Assembly (NCBI RefSeq): GCF_018100795.1
Contig: NZ_JAGJDY010000004.1
Coordinates: forward strand, 248,001-312,000
Reading direction: 5' to 3'
Source: Alteromonas sp. MMG017
Lineage (GTDB): Bacteria > Pseudomonadota > Gammaproteobacteria > Enterobacterales > Alteromonadaceae
Length of the DNA stretch: 64,000 bases
Positions 38,113-47,901 of the stretch are shown here, one piece after another. A program made the position numbers and the translations under genes. The notes below the pieces were generated by a model, which worked only from the letters and a program-made list of their open reading frames with translations, was not told the origin of the DNA and did not search any database. Every line of letters begins with the position of its first letter. Position 1 is the first letter of the stretch.

Positions 38113-38549
38113 TGAAAACCTTAAAACGTAGTTCTGGATTTAGTTTGATTGAAGTAATGGTGGTGCTGCTTATCATCGGCATTATGGCATCGATGGTAGC
38201 GCCGCAAATTTTGGGTAACCAAGAAGTGGCACAACTTAAAAAAGCCGCTGTTGATATTCAGCAAATGGAAAGTGCACTTGAAATGTACAAGCTTCGCAAC
38301 AACAAGTTCCCAACGACTGAACAGGGGCTAGAAGCTTTGGTTACAGCGCCAACCCTTGATCCTATTCCAAGAAATTATCCAGAAGGTGGCTTCATTAAGC
38401 GCTTACCTGAAGATCCTTGGGGTAACCCCTATGCGCTAATTAGCCCAGGAGAATTAGGCGTAGTAGACATTTTTTCAAATGGACCAGACGGTGAACCCGG
38501 TACCGATGACGACATTGGTAACTGGAATATCAACGAATACCTAAACTAA
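38112..38549 (+). CDS. gspG: Major pseudopilin GspG
   Basis: A 145-residue pseudopilin with a short leader (MKTLKRSSG) cut before FSLIEVMVVLLIIGIMASMV, including the conserved Glu5. The C-terminal part has the calcium-site region DPWGNPY and FSNGPDGEPGTDDDIGNW. GspG is the main subunit of the pseudopilus and is processed by the prepilin peptidase GspO/PilD, which is not in this window. Confidence 0.97.
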   Translation: MKTLKRSSGFSLIEVMVVLLIIGIMASMVAPQILGNQEVAQLKKAAVDIQQMESALEMYKLRNNKFPTTEQGLEALVTAPTLDPIPRNYPEGGFIKRLPEDPWGNPYALISPGELGVVDIFSNGPDGEPGTDDDIGNWNINEYLN

Positions 38550-38557
38550 GTTATCTT

Positions 38558-39187
38558 ATGCTTGGCCGCTTTCATCCTCACAACAAGCAAACTGGCTTCA
38601 CGCTTTTAGAAGTGATGCTGGTACTGTTGCTTATGGGCTTGGCGGCCGGTTACGTAATGTTTAATGCCTTCGGCGCCAGTAAAGCAGATTTGTTAAAAAG
38701 CCAAGCACAACGGCTACAAGTTTTGGTTGATATGGCAAGCGATTATGCGGTGTTAAATCAGCAGCAACTTGGCATTCGCGTTGAGCAAAAAGACAACGAG
38801 TACTACTTTGTTTTTTTAGATGAGAATGATGAGTGGCAACGCATTGAGGGCGAGAAATACTACGAAGCCCACACACTACCTGAAGATTTCTCGTTTACGC
38901 TGAATTTAGACGACTTGCCTTGGACCAAAGAAGATCAACTTTTCGATAGAGGCATATTCGACGAGACCTTAAGCGTGTCTGAAGATGGTGTTGAGATAGG
39001 CAGCGAAGAAGAAAAGAAATTGCCACCTCCGCAAATATTAATTATGTCTAGCGGCGATATTACCCCCTTCAGCCTTACTTTTGCGTATGAAGGCGACTTT
39101 AACGATGAGCCCGTTTATTTTGCGCTTAACAATGAAGAATTCCCACCACTAGAATTAGCTGGTCCTTTTGAGAGCCCCGAGCAATGA
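38558..39187 (+). CDS. gspH: Minor pseudopilin GspH
   Basis: A 209-residue pseudopilin with leader ending QTG before FTLLEVMLVLLLMGLAAGYV and a mostly beta-strand, acidic C-terminal domain. It lies nine bases after gspG and overlaps gspI by four bases. The weakly conserved globular part is normal for GspH. Confidence 0.9.
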   Translation: MLGRFHPHNKQTGFTLLEVMLVLLLMGLAAGYVMFNAFGASKADLLKSQAQRLQVLVDMASDYAVLNQQQLGIRVEQKDNEYYFVFLDENDEWQRIEGEKYYEAHTLPEDFSFTLNLDDLPWTKEDQLFDRGIFDETLSVSEDGVEIGSEEEKKLPPPQILIMSSGDITPFSLTFAYEGDFNDEPVYFALNNEEFPPLELAGPFESPEQ

Positions 39188-39588
39188 AACGCGCGTCTTC
39201 GCATTCGCCTAACAGTCAAAAAGGCATGACACTGCTTGAAGTCATGGTGGCGCTGCTTATTTTTGCCTTAACCGGCACGGCTATTTTAAAAGCTGCGGGC
39301 GATCACTTAAATAACGTAGGGCAAATTGAAGCGGTAACCTTTGCCAGCTATGTTGCCAGCAACCGACTAAATCAATTACAACTTGATGATACTTGGCCAC
39401 CTAAGAACAATTTGAAAGGCAGCATGGAAATGGCTGACCGTACTTGGTACTGGCAGCAAACCGTCACTAAAACCAATGACGATGATCTACGCTCGGTAAG
39501 TATCAGCGTAGGCCTAGATTCTGACTATTCTGGCAGCGTCACTTCAGTAACCACCTTTGTGGCTAAGCCCACCAGCGCAGGCATTTAA
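39184..39588 (+). CDS. gspI: Minor pseudopilin GspI
   Basis: A 134-residue pseudopilin with leader ending QKG before MTLLEVMVALLIFALTGTAI. It carries the GspI pattern ASNRLNQLQLDDTWPP and WYWQQTV. GspI forms the pseudopilus tip with GspJ and GspK. It overlaps gspH and touches gspJ. Confidence 0.93.
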   Translation: MKRASSHSPNSQKGMTLLEVMVALLIFALTGTAILKAAGDHLNNVGQIEAVTFASYVASNRLNQLQLDDTWPPKNNLKGSMEMADRTWYWQQTVTKTNDDDLRSVSISVGLDSDYSGSVTSVTTFVAKPTSAGI

Positions 39589-40205
39589 TGAAGCAGCGCG
39601 GATTTACTCTTATTGAAATATTGATTGCCATGGCTATTTTTACGCTCATTGGTTTGGCATCTACGGGCCTGCTAACCACGGTCATTGATAGTAACGATTT
39701 ATCTAGTGAGCGCTTTGAGAAGTTACAGCAATTACAGCGTGCCATGGTGATTATAGAGCGTGACATCCAACAAGCGGTGCCTCGTCCAGTTCGCGCTGAA
39801 GGGGAAACCCAAAAAGTGGTGATGGCTGGCGGCGAGGTAGATGATAGCGACGGCGATGGTATTGGCTTTGTGCGTGGCGGTTGGCATAACCCTCAGCTCA
39901 TGTTGCCCAGAAGCACCTTACAATACGTGGCCTATCGCCTTGATGAAGACCGACTAGAACGCGTTTATAGCAACTACGTCGATAATGTAATTGGCTATGA
40001 ACCTAAGACACGTACCCTACTTGAACATATAGAAAGCTTTACCGTTGAGTTCATCAGCCCTGAAAGTAGCGGTGATGACGACGATTTAAGTTGGAGTGAA
40101 AGTTACCAAGGTGAAGCGTTACCCACCGCTGTGGCCATTGAGTTTGTGAGTAAAGACTTCGGTTTAATACGCCGCGAGTTTGCCTTAACAGCAGGTTCTG
40201 CGTAA
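39588..40205 (+). CDS. gspJ: Minor pseudopilin GspJ
   Basis: A 205-residue pseudopilin with a very short leader (MKQRG) before FTLIEILIAMAIFTLIGLAS. Further features are MVIIERDIQQAVPRPVR and a conserved central LQYVAYRLDEDRLERVY. It is a tip component with GspI and GspK. Neighbouring genes share single bases at their stop and start codons. Confidence 0.93.
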   Translation: MKQRGFTLIEILIAMAIFTLIGLASTGLLTTVIDSNDLSSERFEKLQQLQRAMVIIERDIQQAVPRPVRAEGETQKVVMAGGEVDDSDGDGIGFVRGGWHNPQLMLPRSTLQYVAYRLDEDRLERVYSNYVDNVIGYEPKTRTLLEHIESFTVEFISPESSGDDDDLSWSESYQGEALPTAVAIEFVSKDFGLIRREFALTAGSA

Positions 40206-41248
40206 TGAAAATTCTTACCAAAGCTTCTATCAAAGCTCCTATAAAAACGCCTAGCTCACTGCCTTCTCGCCAACAAGGCGTGGCGTTAATGATAGTGCTG
40301 ATGATAGTGGCGCTGGTATCTGTATTGGCCACTGAAATGGGTACCCGCTTGCAGTTGCAAGTACAGCGCACCATGAATATTAAAGACAGCAACCAAGCTT
40401 ACTGGTATGCCTTGGGCGCCGAGGCTTTTGCTCGTAAATCAATTCAAACCTTGATGGAAGAAACCGGCGACAAAATCTCGCTAGACCAGCCTTGGGCACA
40501 GGAATTTATGTACCCATTAGAAAATGGCGGTTTGCAAGCGAACCTTACCGACCTTCAAGCATGCTTTAATTTAAACGCTATTCTACAAGGCAGCGCTAGC
40601 GCAAACGTGAATAGTGGTGATGGTGCTACCGAAGCGATGGATGCCTTTCATACGATGCTTTTGGCCCTAGAAATTGACGATATCAACAGCTTTACCGCTG
40701 ATACAGTGCGAGACAGTTTGGCCGATTGGGTAGATGAAGACGACAATATGCGCCCCTATGGCGCAGAAGATAGCGAGTATGAATCGAAGGAGTTTCCTTA
40801 CTTAGGAGCAAACGGACTACTGGCATCGACAAGTGAATTGCGTATTATAAATGGCGTCTCTGAGGTTTGGTTGAATGACATTCTCCCTTTGGTTTGCGTT
40901 ATTCCCGACAACGACACCCTAGCCATTAATGTAAATACCATTGATGAAGAACATGCTGCACTATTAGCCGGTTTAACAGGGCTAGATTTACAACAAGCCA
41001 CTAGCTTGCTGGGTAATCGCCCACAAGATGGCTGGGGAGACGTAAGCGAATTTCTGGCTGAACCGAGTGTTGAAGCATTAAGTTTATCTGACAGCCGAAA
41101 AGAATGGTTTACGGTAACGACTGAGTATTTTATTTTGCACACTAAGACCCGTTACAATAAAGCAACGTTTCAACTTTCTACCGTATTTAACGCAAGTAGT
41201 GACGCGGGCGTAAAAATAATAAAGCGCGAGTTTGGAGGCGTAAAATAA
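40205..41248 (+). CDS. gspK: Minor pseudopilin GspK
   Basis: A 347-residue protein, the largest pseudopilin. The leader ends RQQG before VALMIVLMIVALVSVLATEM, lacking the Glu5 of other pseudopilins, which is normal for GspK. The large globular domain contains DLQACFNLN and SAM-like helices. GspK caps the pseudopilus tip. Overlaps of one base join it to gspJ and gspL. Confidence 0.94.
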   Translation: MKILTKASIKAPIKTPSSLPSRQQGVALMIVLMIVALVSVLATEMGTRLQLQVQRTMNIKDSNQAYWYALGAEAFARKSIQTLMEETGDKISLDQPWAQEFMYPLENGGLQANLTDLQACFNLNAILQGSASANVNSGDGATEAMDAFHTMLLALEIDDINSFTADTVRDSLADWVDEDDNMRPYGAEDSEYESKEFPYLGANGLLASTSELRIINGVSEVWLNDILPLVCVIPDNDTLAINVNTIDEEHAALLAGLTGLDLQQATSLLGNRPQDGWGDVSEFLAEPSVEALSLSDSRKEWFTVTTEYFILHTKTRYNKATFQLSTVFNASSDAGVKIIKREFGGVK

Positions 41249-42447
41249 TGGAACAACTCCTGATTAGGTTAGGTGCCACCGAGGCCGACCCAATTAGCTG
41301 GCTGGTATGGTCTACAGCGGAAGAAGAGATTATTGCTTCTGGTGAGCTAGCCAATGCCGACGCCCTTTCTACCTTAGCGGAACGCGCTGGGCACCGTGCA
41401 GTCATCGCATTAGCACCTAGCAGCGAAATATTGCTTAAATGGGTAGCTTTACCACCAAGAGCGGGTAGAAAGGTACTTTCTGCTTTGCCCTTTATGCTTG
41501 AAGACGAATTAGCCACTGATATTAGCGAACAATTTTTTGCTATAGGCCCTAAAGTGGGCGATAGCCAAGCGGTTGCCGTGGTAAGTCATGCAAAACTTCA
41601 AATGTGGCAGCAGTGGTTAGCCGATGCAGGCTTATTCTGTAACCATCTAATTCCTGATGTACTCGCCGTACCGGTAACTGAAAACGGTTGGTCTGTACTT
41701 ACCTTAGGCGATCAAATGTTGGTTCGCCAAGATACCTTTAAAGGTATACAAGGTGAGCAAGCGTGGTTGTTACCCACCCTAGGTCACTTCACCAGCCAAC
41801 AAGAAACCCCTGTTGTAATTACCAACTACGCGGGTATTGATTTAAACGATATGCCGAACATTACGGTTAGTGACGCCCCTCTTGAGCTGCCTATGCATGT
41901 GCTAGCCAAAGAGGCGATGTCGAGCAGCTTTAACTTGCTTCAGGGCGAGTACAAAGTAAAACGCACTCGTAATAATGCATGGGCACAATGGCGTGTTGCG
42001 GCAGTATTAGCCGTACTGGTGTTATGTACCAGCCTGATTGATAAAACCGTTACCCTGTACCAGCTAAAATCTGAAAATGCGGCTCTCACCAGTGAAATTG
42101 ATCAAGCGGTAAAGTCTGGGTTTCCTAATATTGGCGTTTATCGTAATGTGAAGCTTAAGCTGCAATATGAGCTTAATAAATTATCAAAAAGTGGCGGCGA
42201 TGCCTCTATGTTAGTGATGTTAGATCAGCTTTCAGAAGCTTTTGCCAGCACGCAAGTGAAACCACAAACCTTACGATTTGACGCCACCCGCACCGAAATA
42301 CGCATTCAAGCGCAAGGTAAAAGTTTTGAGGCGTTAGAGCAATTTCGCCGTCAAGCGGAAGGTGCTGGATTTACCGTTGAACAAGGTGCTATCAATAACC
42401 GTGATGACAATGTGATTGGCACGGTATCAATTAGGAGTGTGTTGTGA
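41248..42447 (+). CDS. gspL: Type II secretion inner-membrane protein GspL
   Basis: A 399-residue bitopic protein. The N-terminal cytoplasmic actin-like domain (about residues 1-240) binds GspE; a membrane helix (about 250-270, AVLAVLVLCTSLI) and a periplasmic ferredoxin-like domain follow. The segment WVALPPRAGRKVLSALPFML is characteristic. It overlaps gspM by four bases. Confidence 0.93.
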   Translation: MEQLLIRLGATEADPISWLVWSTAEEEIIASGELANADALSTLAERAGHRAVIALAPSSEILLKWVALPPRAGRKVLSALPFMLEDELATDISEQFFAIGPKVGDSQAVAVVSHAKLQMWQQWLADAGLFCNHLIPDVLAVPVTENGWSVLTLGDQMLVRQDTFKGIQGEQAWLLPTLGHFTSQQETPVVITNYAGIDLNDMPNITVSDAPLELPMHVLAKEAMSSSFNLLQGEYKVKRTRNNAWAQWRVAAVLAVLVLCTSLIDKTVTLYQLKSENAALTSEIDQAVKSGFPNIGVYRNVKLKLQYELNKLSKSGGDASMLVMLDQLSEAFASTQVKPQTLRFDATRTEIRIQAQGKSFEALEQFRRQAEGAGFTVEQGAINNRDDNVIGTVSIRSVL

Positions 42448-42923
42448 ACGCACTAATCAGCAAATTTAAAGCGCTTACCGAGCGCGAGCAAATACTGGTC
42501 ATGATCTCTGCTGTAGTAGTGGTCATTGGCTTATTTTACTTTTTGATTTGGTCGCCCCTCAACGCGTCTTTGCATCAGCAAAAGCAATTGTTAGATAACC
42601 AACAAAGCTTGCTAGTGTGGGTGAAAGACAGTGCCGTTCGCGCCCAACAGCTAAGAAAAAGCAATAACCGCTCAGCGCCTTTTAAAGGTTCACTTCCACA
42701 AGCCGTTAACCGTACTACATCAAAGCACAGCATCGCTATTTCGCGCATGCAGCCGCAAGATGATGAGTTACAAGTTTGGATAGACCAAGCCCCGTTTAAT
42801 GACGTACTTGAGTGGTTAAAAACCTTAGAAGGTATGGGTATTGTTATTATTCAGGCCGATATTGCCGAAGCAGATGATCCAGGTTACATCAAAATTCGCC
42901 GTTTACAGTTAGGAAAAGCATGA
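42444..42923 (+). CDS. gspM: Type II secretion inner-membrane protein GspM
   Basis: A 159-residue bitopic protein with a short cytoplasmic N-terminus (KFKALTEREQILVMISA), one membrane helix and a ferredoxin-like periplasmic domain. It pairs with GspL in the platform. Order, length and topology support the call. Confidence 0.92.
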   Translation: MNALISKFKALTEREQILVMISAVVVVIGLFYFLIWSPLNASLHQQKQLLDNQQSLLVWVKDSAVRAQQLRKSNNRSAPFKGSLPQAVNRTTSKHSIAISRMQPQDDELQVWIDQAPFNDVLEWLKTLEGMGIVIIQADIAEADDPGYIKIRRLQLGKA

Positions 42924-43678
42924 AGTCTAAGTTTGGTTGGCTAGTGGGTGGCATTGTTGCCTTTCTAATTTTTGCAATTGCTTACATGCCTGCTATTCAG
43001 GTAATTGGCAGAGTAGACTTGCCAAAAAATGTATCGATTAGCGGTGTGAGTGGCACATTATGGACAGGTAAAGCGCAAACCATTGTGGTGAACGGACTAC
43101 CTATTAATAACGTTAATTGGGAGCTTAGCCCCCTTGCGTTGCTAATTGGAAATGTCAGTGCGCATGTAAAAGCGGGCAACATTCGCGATGTAAACGACAT
43201 TGCGTTTGAAGGGCCATTTAAAACCAGCTTGTTCAATACAAACAAAATAGAAACCACGAATTTCTCGGTTTATTTACCGGTAGACCGCGTGCTTGCGCAA
43301 GTGAACTTACCCCTGCCTGTTAATGCCAGTGGGCGATTTAAAGTGAAACTCGACGAACTTACTTTTGGCCCTCAGTGTGTGGCACTACAAGGCACCGGTG
43401 ATTGGTTGAATGCAGCAGTTGCAGGTACTCAAGGCCCTATCGACTTTGGGACTTATTCTGCCAAACTTCGCTGCGTGGGTGATGACATTGGTATTGTGGT
43501 TAGCGAGCCAAATCTACTTGGTCTGTCTATTGATGCTGTGGTTAGCCCAGACATGAAAAAAGTGAAAGTAGACGGGAAATTTAAGCCAGATGATAGCCTT
43601 CCTCAAGAGGTACATCAGGCGTCTAAATTCTTCGGACAACCTGATGCGAATGGCTATATCGCGATTAAATTACAATAG
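42920..43678 (+). CDS. gspN: Type II secretion protein GspN
   Basis: A 252-residue protein with an N-terminal membrane anchor (about residues 7-27) and a periplasmic domain holding ISGVSGTLWTGKAQTI and VNWELSPLALLIGNV. GspN is found only in some type II systems and is often dispensable. It overlaps gspM by four bases and is the last gene of the operon. No clear terminator was seen before the convergent metallo-hydrolase gene. Confidence 0.9.
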   Translation: MKSKFGWLVGGIVAFLIFAIAYMPAIQVIGRVDLPKNVSISGVSGTLWTGKAQTIVVNGLPINNVNWELSPLALLIGNVSAHVKAGNIRDVNDIAFEGPFKTSLFNTNKIETTNFSVYLPVDRVLAQVNLPLPVNASGRFKVKLDELTFGPQCVALQGTGDWLNAAVAGTQGPIDFGTYSAKLRCVGDDIGIVVSEPNLLGLSIDAVVSPDMKKVKVDGKFKPDDSLPQEVHQASKFFGQPDANGYIAIKLQ

Positions 43679-43749
43679 TCGCCAGCAAGTTACATAACCA
43701 GTCTGGCGCATAACCATTAGGTTACCATAAGACAGTATACACTTTTAGG

Positions 43750-44871
43750 TTAGCGGCCTTCTTCACTTGAGAGGTCGCTCACCAATGGAATATTCATCAA
43801 ATCCTGCGCTGCGAATACCCGTCCGGGTGCAATAACCGCAATCGCCTCTGTAAGTCCGTCTAAACCAGCTTCGCTACGCTTCATTATATGAGAAAGCACG
43901 ATACGCTTTGCTTCGGACGCTTTAGCAATTTCAATAATCTGCTTAGGCGTCATATGCAAGTTGGTGGCTGCGCTACCCGCCCCCTTTTCAATATCCTCAA
44001 TCGCGTTATGCAACACGAGCACATCAGCATGCTTAGCAAAGTTTGCTAATGTTCCATCTGCATTGTTGGTATCGCCTGAGAATACGGCAACACATTCGTC
44101 AATAGTGACTTTCCACGCCAACGCAGGTATAGGTCCGTGGTGCACCGATACAGCATCAATGCTGATATCGTTATTGATAGATGTTGAGAATGCGTTATCT
44201 GCAATCGTGTGTGCAGACACTTTGTAATCATCTTCACCTTCTTGGGTGTAAGATGACAAATATTTAAAAGCCCCTTCTTTACCTATTAGCGCATCAAGAT
44301 ACGCTTGGATACTTGGCATTAGGTCGTTACCGGCTGGGCCATATACGGATAAATCTGTATCTCGACGGGTAAAGTAGCTTCCCTTGATAAAACTGGGTAA
44401 ATCGGCGGCATGATCGGTATGTAAGTGAGATAATAAAATGGTGTCTATATCGGTAAAATCAGCACCCGACGCGCCAAATTGAACACTACTGCCGCTTCCA
44501 GCATCTACAAGTACTCTGCCCTTGTCATCTTTCCAAAGAAGGTAAGACGTAGAGGCGCGACCATCATCGAGTTCTGGACCACCAGAGCCAAGCACCTGCA
44601 ACGAAATTCCTTCGCACACCGTAGTGGCGCTATTATCCATTGATGCATTATGCACAGACGTTTGATTAACGGAATCACCAGCCGTTGCCTCAGGCGTAGA
44701 GGCGGGCTCTGCACAAACTAAAAAGGCCGAGGTAAACAACCCCAGCCCAATACTTAATTTACTACTCAGTCCAAGTTTAAACTTTTCACTTGCGCCTAAA
44801 CTTGAACCTAGATGTGAACCGTGCGGCTTCGCAACGCGGGCTGAACTAGATTTCATGGATGTGACTAACAT
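43750..44871 (-). CDS. Exported metallo-beta-lactamase-fold hydrolase
   Basis: A 373-residue protein with an N-terminal export signal (hydrophobic stretch about residues 35-52) and an acidic, low-complexity linker before the hydrolase domain. The metal-binding motif is LLSHLHTDHAADLP, giving H149, H151, D153 and H154. A later metal-site Asp is in AVFSGDTNNADG, and the final His probably in VLSHIMKRS. The sequence resembles RNase Z/arylsulfatase-type members of the superfamily rather than true beta-lactamases. The substrate is unknown. It lies convergent to gspN; being exported, it could be a periplasmic enzyme or a type II substrate. The exact start is uncertain because several Met codons precede the signal. 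Confidence 0.78.
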   Translation of the reverse strand: MLVTSMKSSSARVAKPHGSHLGSSLGASEKFKLGLSSKLSIGLGLFTSAFLVCAEPASTPEATAGDSVNQTSVHNASMDNSATTVCEGISLQVLGSGGPELDDGRASTSYLLWKDDKGRVLVDAGSGSSVQFGASGADFTDIDTILLSHLHTDHAADLPSFIKGSYFTRRDTDLSVYGPAGNDLMPSIQAYLDALIGKEGAFKYLSSYTQEGEDDYKVSAHTIADNAFSTSINNDISIDAVSVHHGPIPALAWKVTIDECVAVFSGDTNNADGTLANFAKHADVLVLHNAIEDIEKGAGSAATNLHMTPKQIIEIAKASEAKRIVLSHIMKRSEAGLDGLTEAIAVIAPGRVFAAQDLMNIPLVSDLSSEEGR

Positions 44872-44940
44872 ACTACTTACTCCTATTCAGCGCTTTGTTG
44901 CGGGTTAGCCCAGCACTGTGGACTAGCCGCATTGGTACGC

Positions 44941-46329
44941 TTAGCTGTTTTGTTGCTCTGCAATCATGATGGTTTTGATATTAACGAATTCACGCATACC
45001 GTAGCCACCATGTTCACGACCGTAACCACTGTCTTTGACACCGCCAAATGGCAAGTTAGGTTGAGCTAACGAATAACCGTTGATATTCACCATACCCGTG
45101 TCGAACTCGTTTTTAGCAAGCGCAATAGCGTTGTCGGTATCAGTACTAAAGATACCACCACCAAGACCGTAGCGTGAATCATTTGCCACTGTCATCGCTT
45201 CCTTGTCGTCACGAACACGAATTAGCGAAGCCACTGGACCGAATAATTCATCGTCATACGCCGGCATACCTGGTGAGACATTTTCTAAAACAGTGATAGG
45301 GTAAAAATAACCACTACTATCTGGTACTTCTCCGCCCAACGATAGCGTTGCACCCGCTTCAAGTGACGCTTTAACTTGGTCATGTAATTCATCACGTAAA
45401 TCTTCACGTGCCATAGGTCCAAGATCGGTGTTTTCGTCCGCAGGGTCGCCCACTTTAAGTTTCTTGCACTGGGCAACAAACTTATCTCTAAACTCATCAT
45501 AAATACTATCGACGATAACAAATCGCTTGGCTGCTACACAGGTTTCACCGTTGTTAATTACACGGCCCATAATGCAGGTTTCAACCGCTTGGTCGATATC
45601 GGCATCCGCAAGCACGATGAAGGCATCGTTACTACCTAGCTCCATTACCGTCTTTTTCGACAAACTTGCTGCTTCTTTAGCAACCTGCTTGCCCACTTCG
45701 TCACTGCCTGTAAAGGTTACGCCGCGAACATGTTTATGCTTAATTAAGTCGCTCGCCGTACCGCCATCAATCAATAGCGACTGGTAAACGTTTTTAGGGA
45801 AGCCTGCATCTTCATACATTTGCTGGATAGCAACGGCCATCCCAAATACATTTTTCGCATGTTTAAGTACCGTCGTATTACCCGCCATAATGTTAGAAAC
45901 ACTGTAGCGAATAACTTGATAAAGTGGGAAGTTCCAAGGCTGAATGCCTAAAATTACGCCAATAGGCTGGTAGCTGATAATGGCGCGACCGCCTTCAAAA
46001 ATACGATGTTCATCTTCAAGAATTTCGGCACCATGTTCTGCCGTATATCGACAGATATTTGCACATAGCTGTACTTCTTGCTTACCTTGCTCGGTTACCT
46101 TACCCATTTCTCGGGTCATTAGGCTGGTTAAATCGTCAATACGCTCTTCCATTAAATCAGCAAGGTTATTGAATAATTGGGCACGGGCGTCAAAAGAAGT
46201 TCTGCGCCAGTTTAAATAGGCTTCTTGTGAGCGGGTTACTGCTTGCTCTGCATCATCCGCTGACATCAAATGATAATGATCTAGCTTCTCACCCGTTGCT
46301 GGGTTGTACGTGTTGATTGTCTCGCTCAT
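44941..46329 (-). CDS. NAD(P)-dependent succinate-semialdehyde dehydrogenase (Sad/YneI-like)
   Basis: The product is 462 residues from the ATG at 46329, which has an AAGGAG ribosome-binding site; a GTG two codons earlier is less likely. The aldehyde dehydrogenase active site is complete: PWNFPLYQV for the oxyanion Asn, the general-base Glu in VMELGSNDAF and the catalytic Cys in NNGETCVAAKRF. The pattern YNPATGEKLD and SNDAFIVLADAD match E. coli Sad, which oxidises succinate semialdehyde to succinate. Substrate range is not certain. It is a single gene between the metallo-hydrolase and yjjX. Confidence 0.88.
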   Translation of the reverse strand: MSETINTYNPATGEKLDHYHLMSADDAEQAVTRSQEAYLNWRRTSFDARAQLFNNLADLMEERIDDLTSLMTREMGKVTEQGKQEVQLCANICRYTAEHGAEILEDEHRIFEGGRAIISYQPIGVILGIQPWNFPLYQVIRYSVSNIMAGNTTVLKHAKNVFGMAVAIQQMYEDAGFPKNVYQSLLIDGGTASDLIKHKHVRGVTFTGSDEVGKQVAKEAASLSKKTVMELGSNDAFIVLADADIDQAVETCIMGRVINNGETCVAAKRFVIVDSIYDEFRDKFVAQCKKLKVGDPADENTDLGPMAREDLRDELHDQVKASLEAGATLSLGGEVPDSSGYFYPITVLENVSPGMPAYDDELFGPVASLIRVRDDKEAMTVANDSRYGLGGGIFSTDTDNAIALAKNEFDTGMVNINGYSLAQPNLPFGGVKDSGYGREHGGYGMREFVNIKTIMIAEQQNS

Positions 46330-46595
46330 TGTCACACTCCTTAATCCGTTTGTGATAAGAGGTAGTGCAACTACAACGCCAGATCAGCCAGCCTTATATT
46401 TCTAACCACATATCAACAACATAGACTAAAGCATAAACATTATAAGCGAAATTTAATAAAAGCCCGATAAGAAATTATTACCAAAATTTGTCATCATTTC
46501 GGTAGGGCTTACAGAGTATTTTGAAGTCAAAACCTGCTATTTACGTTGTCATGTTAAGGCAAATAGCAGTGTTGCTTTGTATATCAATAAGTCTA

Positions 46596-47138
46596 TTAAT
46601 CGGTATATAAGTCGGGAAAATGAAATTTGGCCATGGCGAGTGTAAGCGCCACTTCATAAACACTTTGTCTAGAAGCGTGGTTAAGGGTAAGTAAGCCAAT
46701 CGCGCCCCCTTTTTGCTTCACATTGGTGGTATTGAATAATTTATCCATAACAGGCCCAAGCTCTTCGCCCCGCTGTAATGCTTGATACACACTAACGGGT
46801 AACGGCAAGTTGGCACTTCGGCCTATCGACATGCGTCCACCATTATAAATCGCCACATAAGCAAAGGTAGCAGGGCCGTCTTCGAACACATCAACGCCCC
46901 CTTCAATAGCCACATACCATGAATCATTTGTGTCGTCTTTGTGCATATCAATAAGTGCTTTTACGCGGTTCACCGCGCCTAAACGAGTTTCCTCTTCACT
47001 CATTGGCTGCTCAGATACCCCACTAGGCACGCCAACTTCATACACATCGAAATCCTGCTCTAGGCTAATCGACAAGGTGATAAGCGCAGCATTCACTTTT
47101 ACAGGATTTTTAGAGCCTACAAACAATTTACTTAGCAT
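46596..47138 (-). CDS. yjjX: Inosine/xanthosine triphosphatase (YjjX family)
   Basis: The product is 180 residues from the ATG at 47138, which is preceded by a strong AAGGAGG; a longer frame from 47183 is possible. It carries the DUF84 pattern VGSKNPVKVNAA at the N-terminus and AIEGGVDVFEDG in the middle. Such enzymes hydrolyse ITP, XTP and other non-canonical nucleotides to keep the pool clean. It overlaps the end of yrfG by 11 bases on the same strand, so the two are coupled; both act on purine nucleotides. Confidence 0.9.
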   Translation of the reverse strand: MLSKLFVGSKNPVKVNAALITLSISLEQDFDVYEVGVPSGVSEQPMSEEETRLGAVNRVKALIDMHKDDTNDSWYVAIEGGVDVFEDGPATFAYVAIYNGGRMSIGRSANLPLPVSVYQALQRGEELGPVMDKLFNTTNVKQKGGAIGLLTLNHASRQSVYEVALTLAMAKFHFPDLYTD

Positions 47139-47835
47139 GTTTACCTCCTTCGTCGCTAGAGACAGGGTTTGCCAAAATATCATCTAACATGAGGCGATAG
47201 TCGGTAACAGCAGGAAACTCGGTGATGTTGCGATGCGGCAATGTGTGGTCTGGATTATCAACTGCAAGAAGATGCTGTATGCCGAATTCCTTGGCTGCAT
47301 CTAAAATTCGTATTGTGTCGTCTACAAACAAGGTTCGCGCTGGATTGAAGTTTAAGCGTGCATGCAGTTTCTGCCACAGTAACTGCGACTCCTTAGTGAC
47401 ACCAAACTCATGGGTGGAGATTAAGTTATCGATGTGCGCGTCTAACTGAGTACGCTCTATTTTTAACGATAAGCTACCTGGGTGCGCATTAGTGACTAAC
47501 ACGACCTCGCGACCAGACTGATGCAGCGCCTCTAAGAAAGGGACGGTGTCGGGACGAATTTCAATAAGGTGCGCCAACTCACGCTTTATCGGCATAATAT
47601 CGATATCCAGCGTTTCTGCCCAATAATCGAGGCAATACCACTGAATTTGACCGTGCACCTTTTCATAATGCGAGGCCATCATGTCACGACATTCTTGTTC
47701 AGGAATACCTTTGATTTCAGCCAAACGGGTTGGCAAATGGTCTAGCCAAAACCGGTTGTCGTAGTGCAAATCCAGTAGGGTGCCGTCCATATCCAACAAC
47801 ACCGTATCAATTTCATTCCAGGGCAGAAAGGGCAA
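47128..47835 (-). CDS. yrfG: GMP/IMP 5'-nucleotidase (HAD family)
   Basis: A 235-residue haloacid dehalogenase-type phosphatase. The nucleophile motif VLLDMDGTLLDL is at about residues 12-23, motif II Thr in VLVTNAHPGS and motif IV in LFVDDTIRILDAA. E. coli YrfG acts on purine nucleotides, chiefly GMP and IMP. The start is a TTG with an AAGGA ribosome-binding site, a rare but credible choice since no ATG lies in the usual place. It is divergent from nudE, as in related genomes. Confidence 0.9.
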   Translation of the reverse strand: MPFLPWNEIDTVLLDMDGTLLDLHYDNRFWLDHLPTRLAEIKGIPEQECRDMMASHYEKVHGQIQWYCLDYWAETLDIDIMPIKRELAHLIEIRPDTVPFLEALHQSGREVVLVTNAHPGSLSLKIERTQLDAHIDNLISTHEFGVTKESQLLWQKLHARLNFNPARTLFVDDTIRILDAAKEFGIQHLLAVDNPDHTLPHRNITEFPAVTDYRLMLDDILANPVSSDEGGKHAK

Positions 47836-47901
47836 GCGATTTTCCTTATAATGAAGTAAGCTAGTTACAGTAGGTATGATAACAAAGTTGTAGCAAGAGA
47901 C

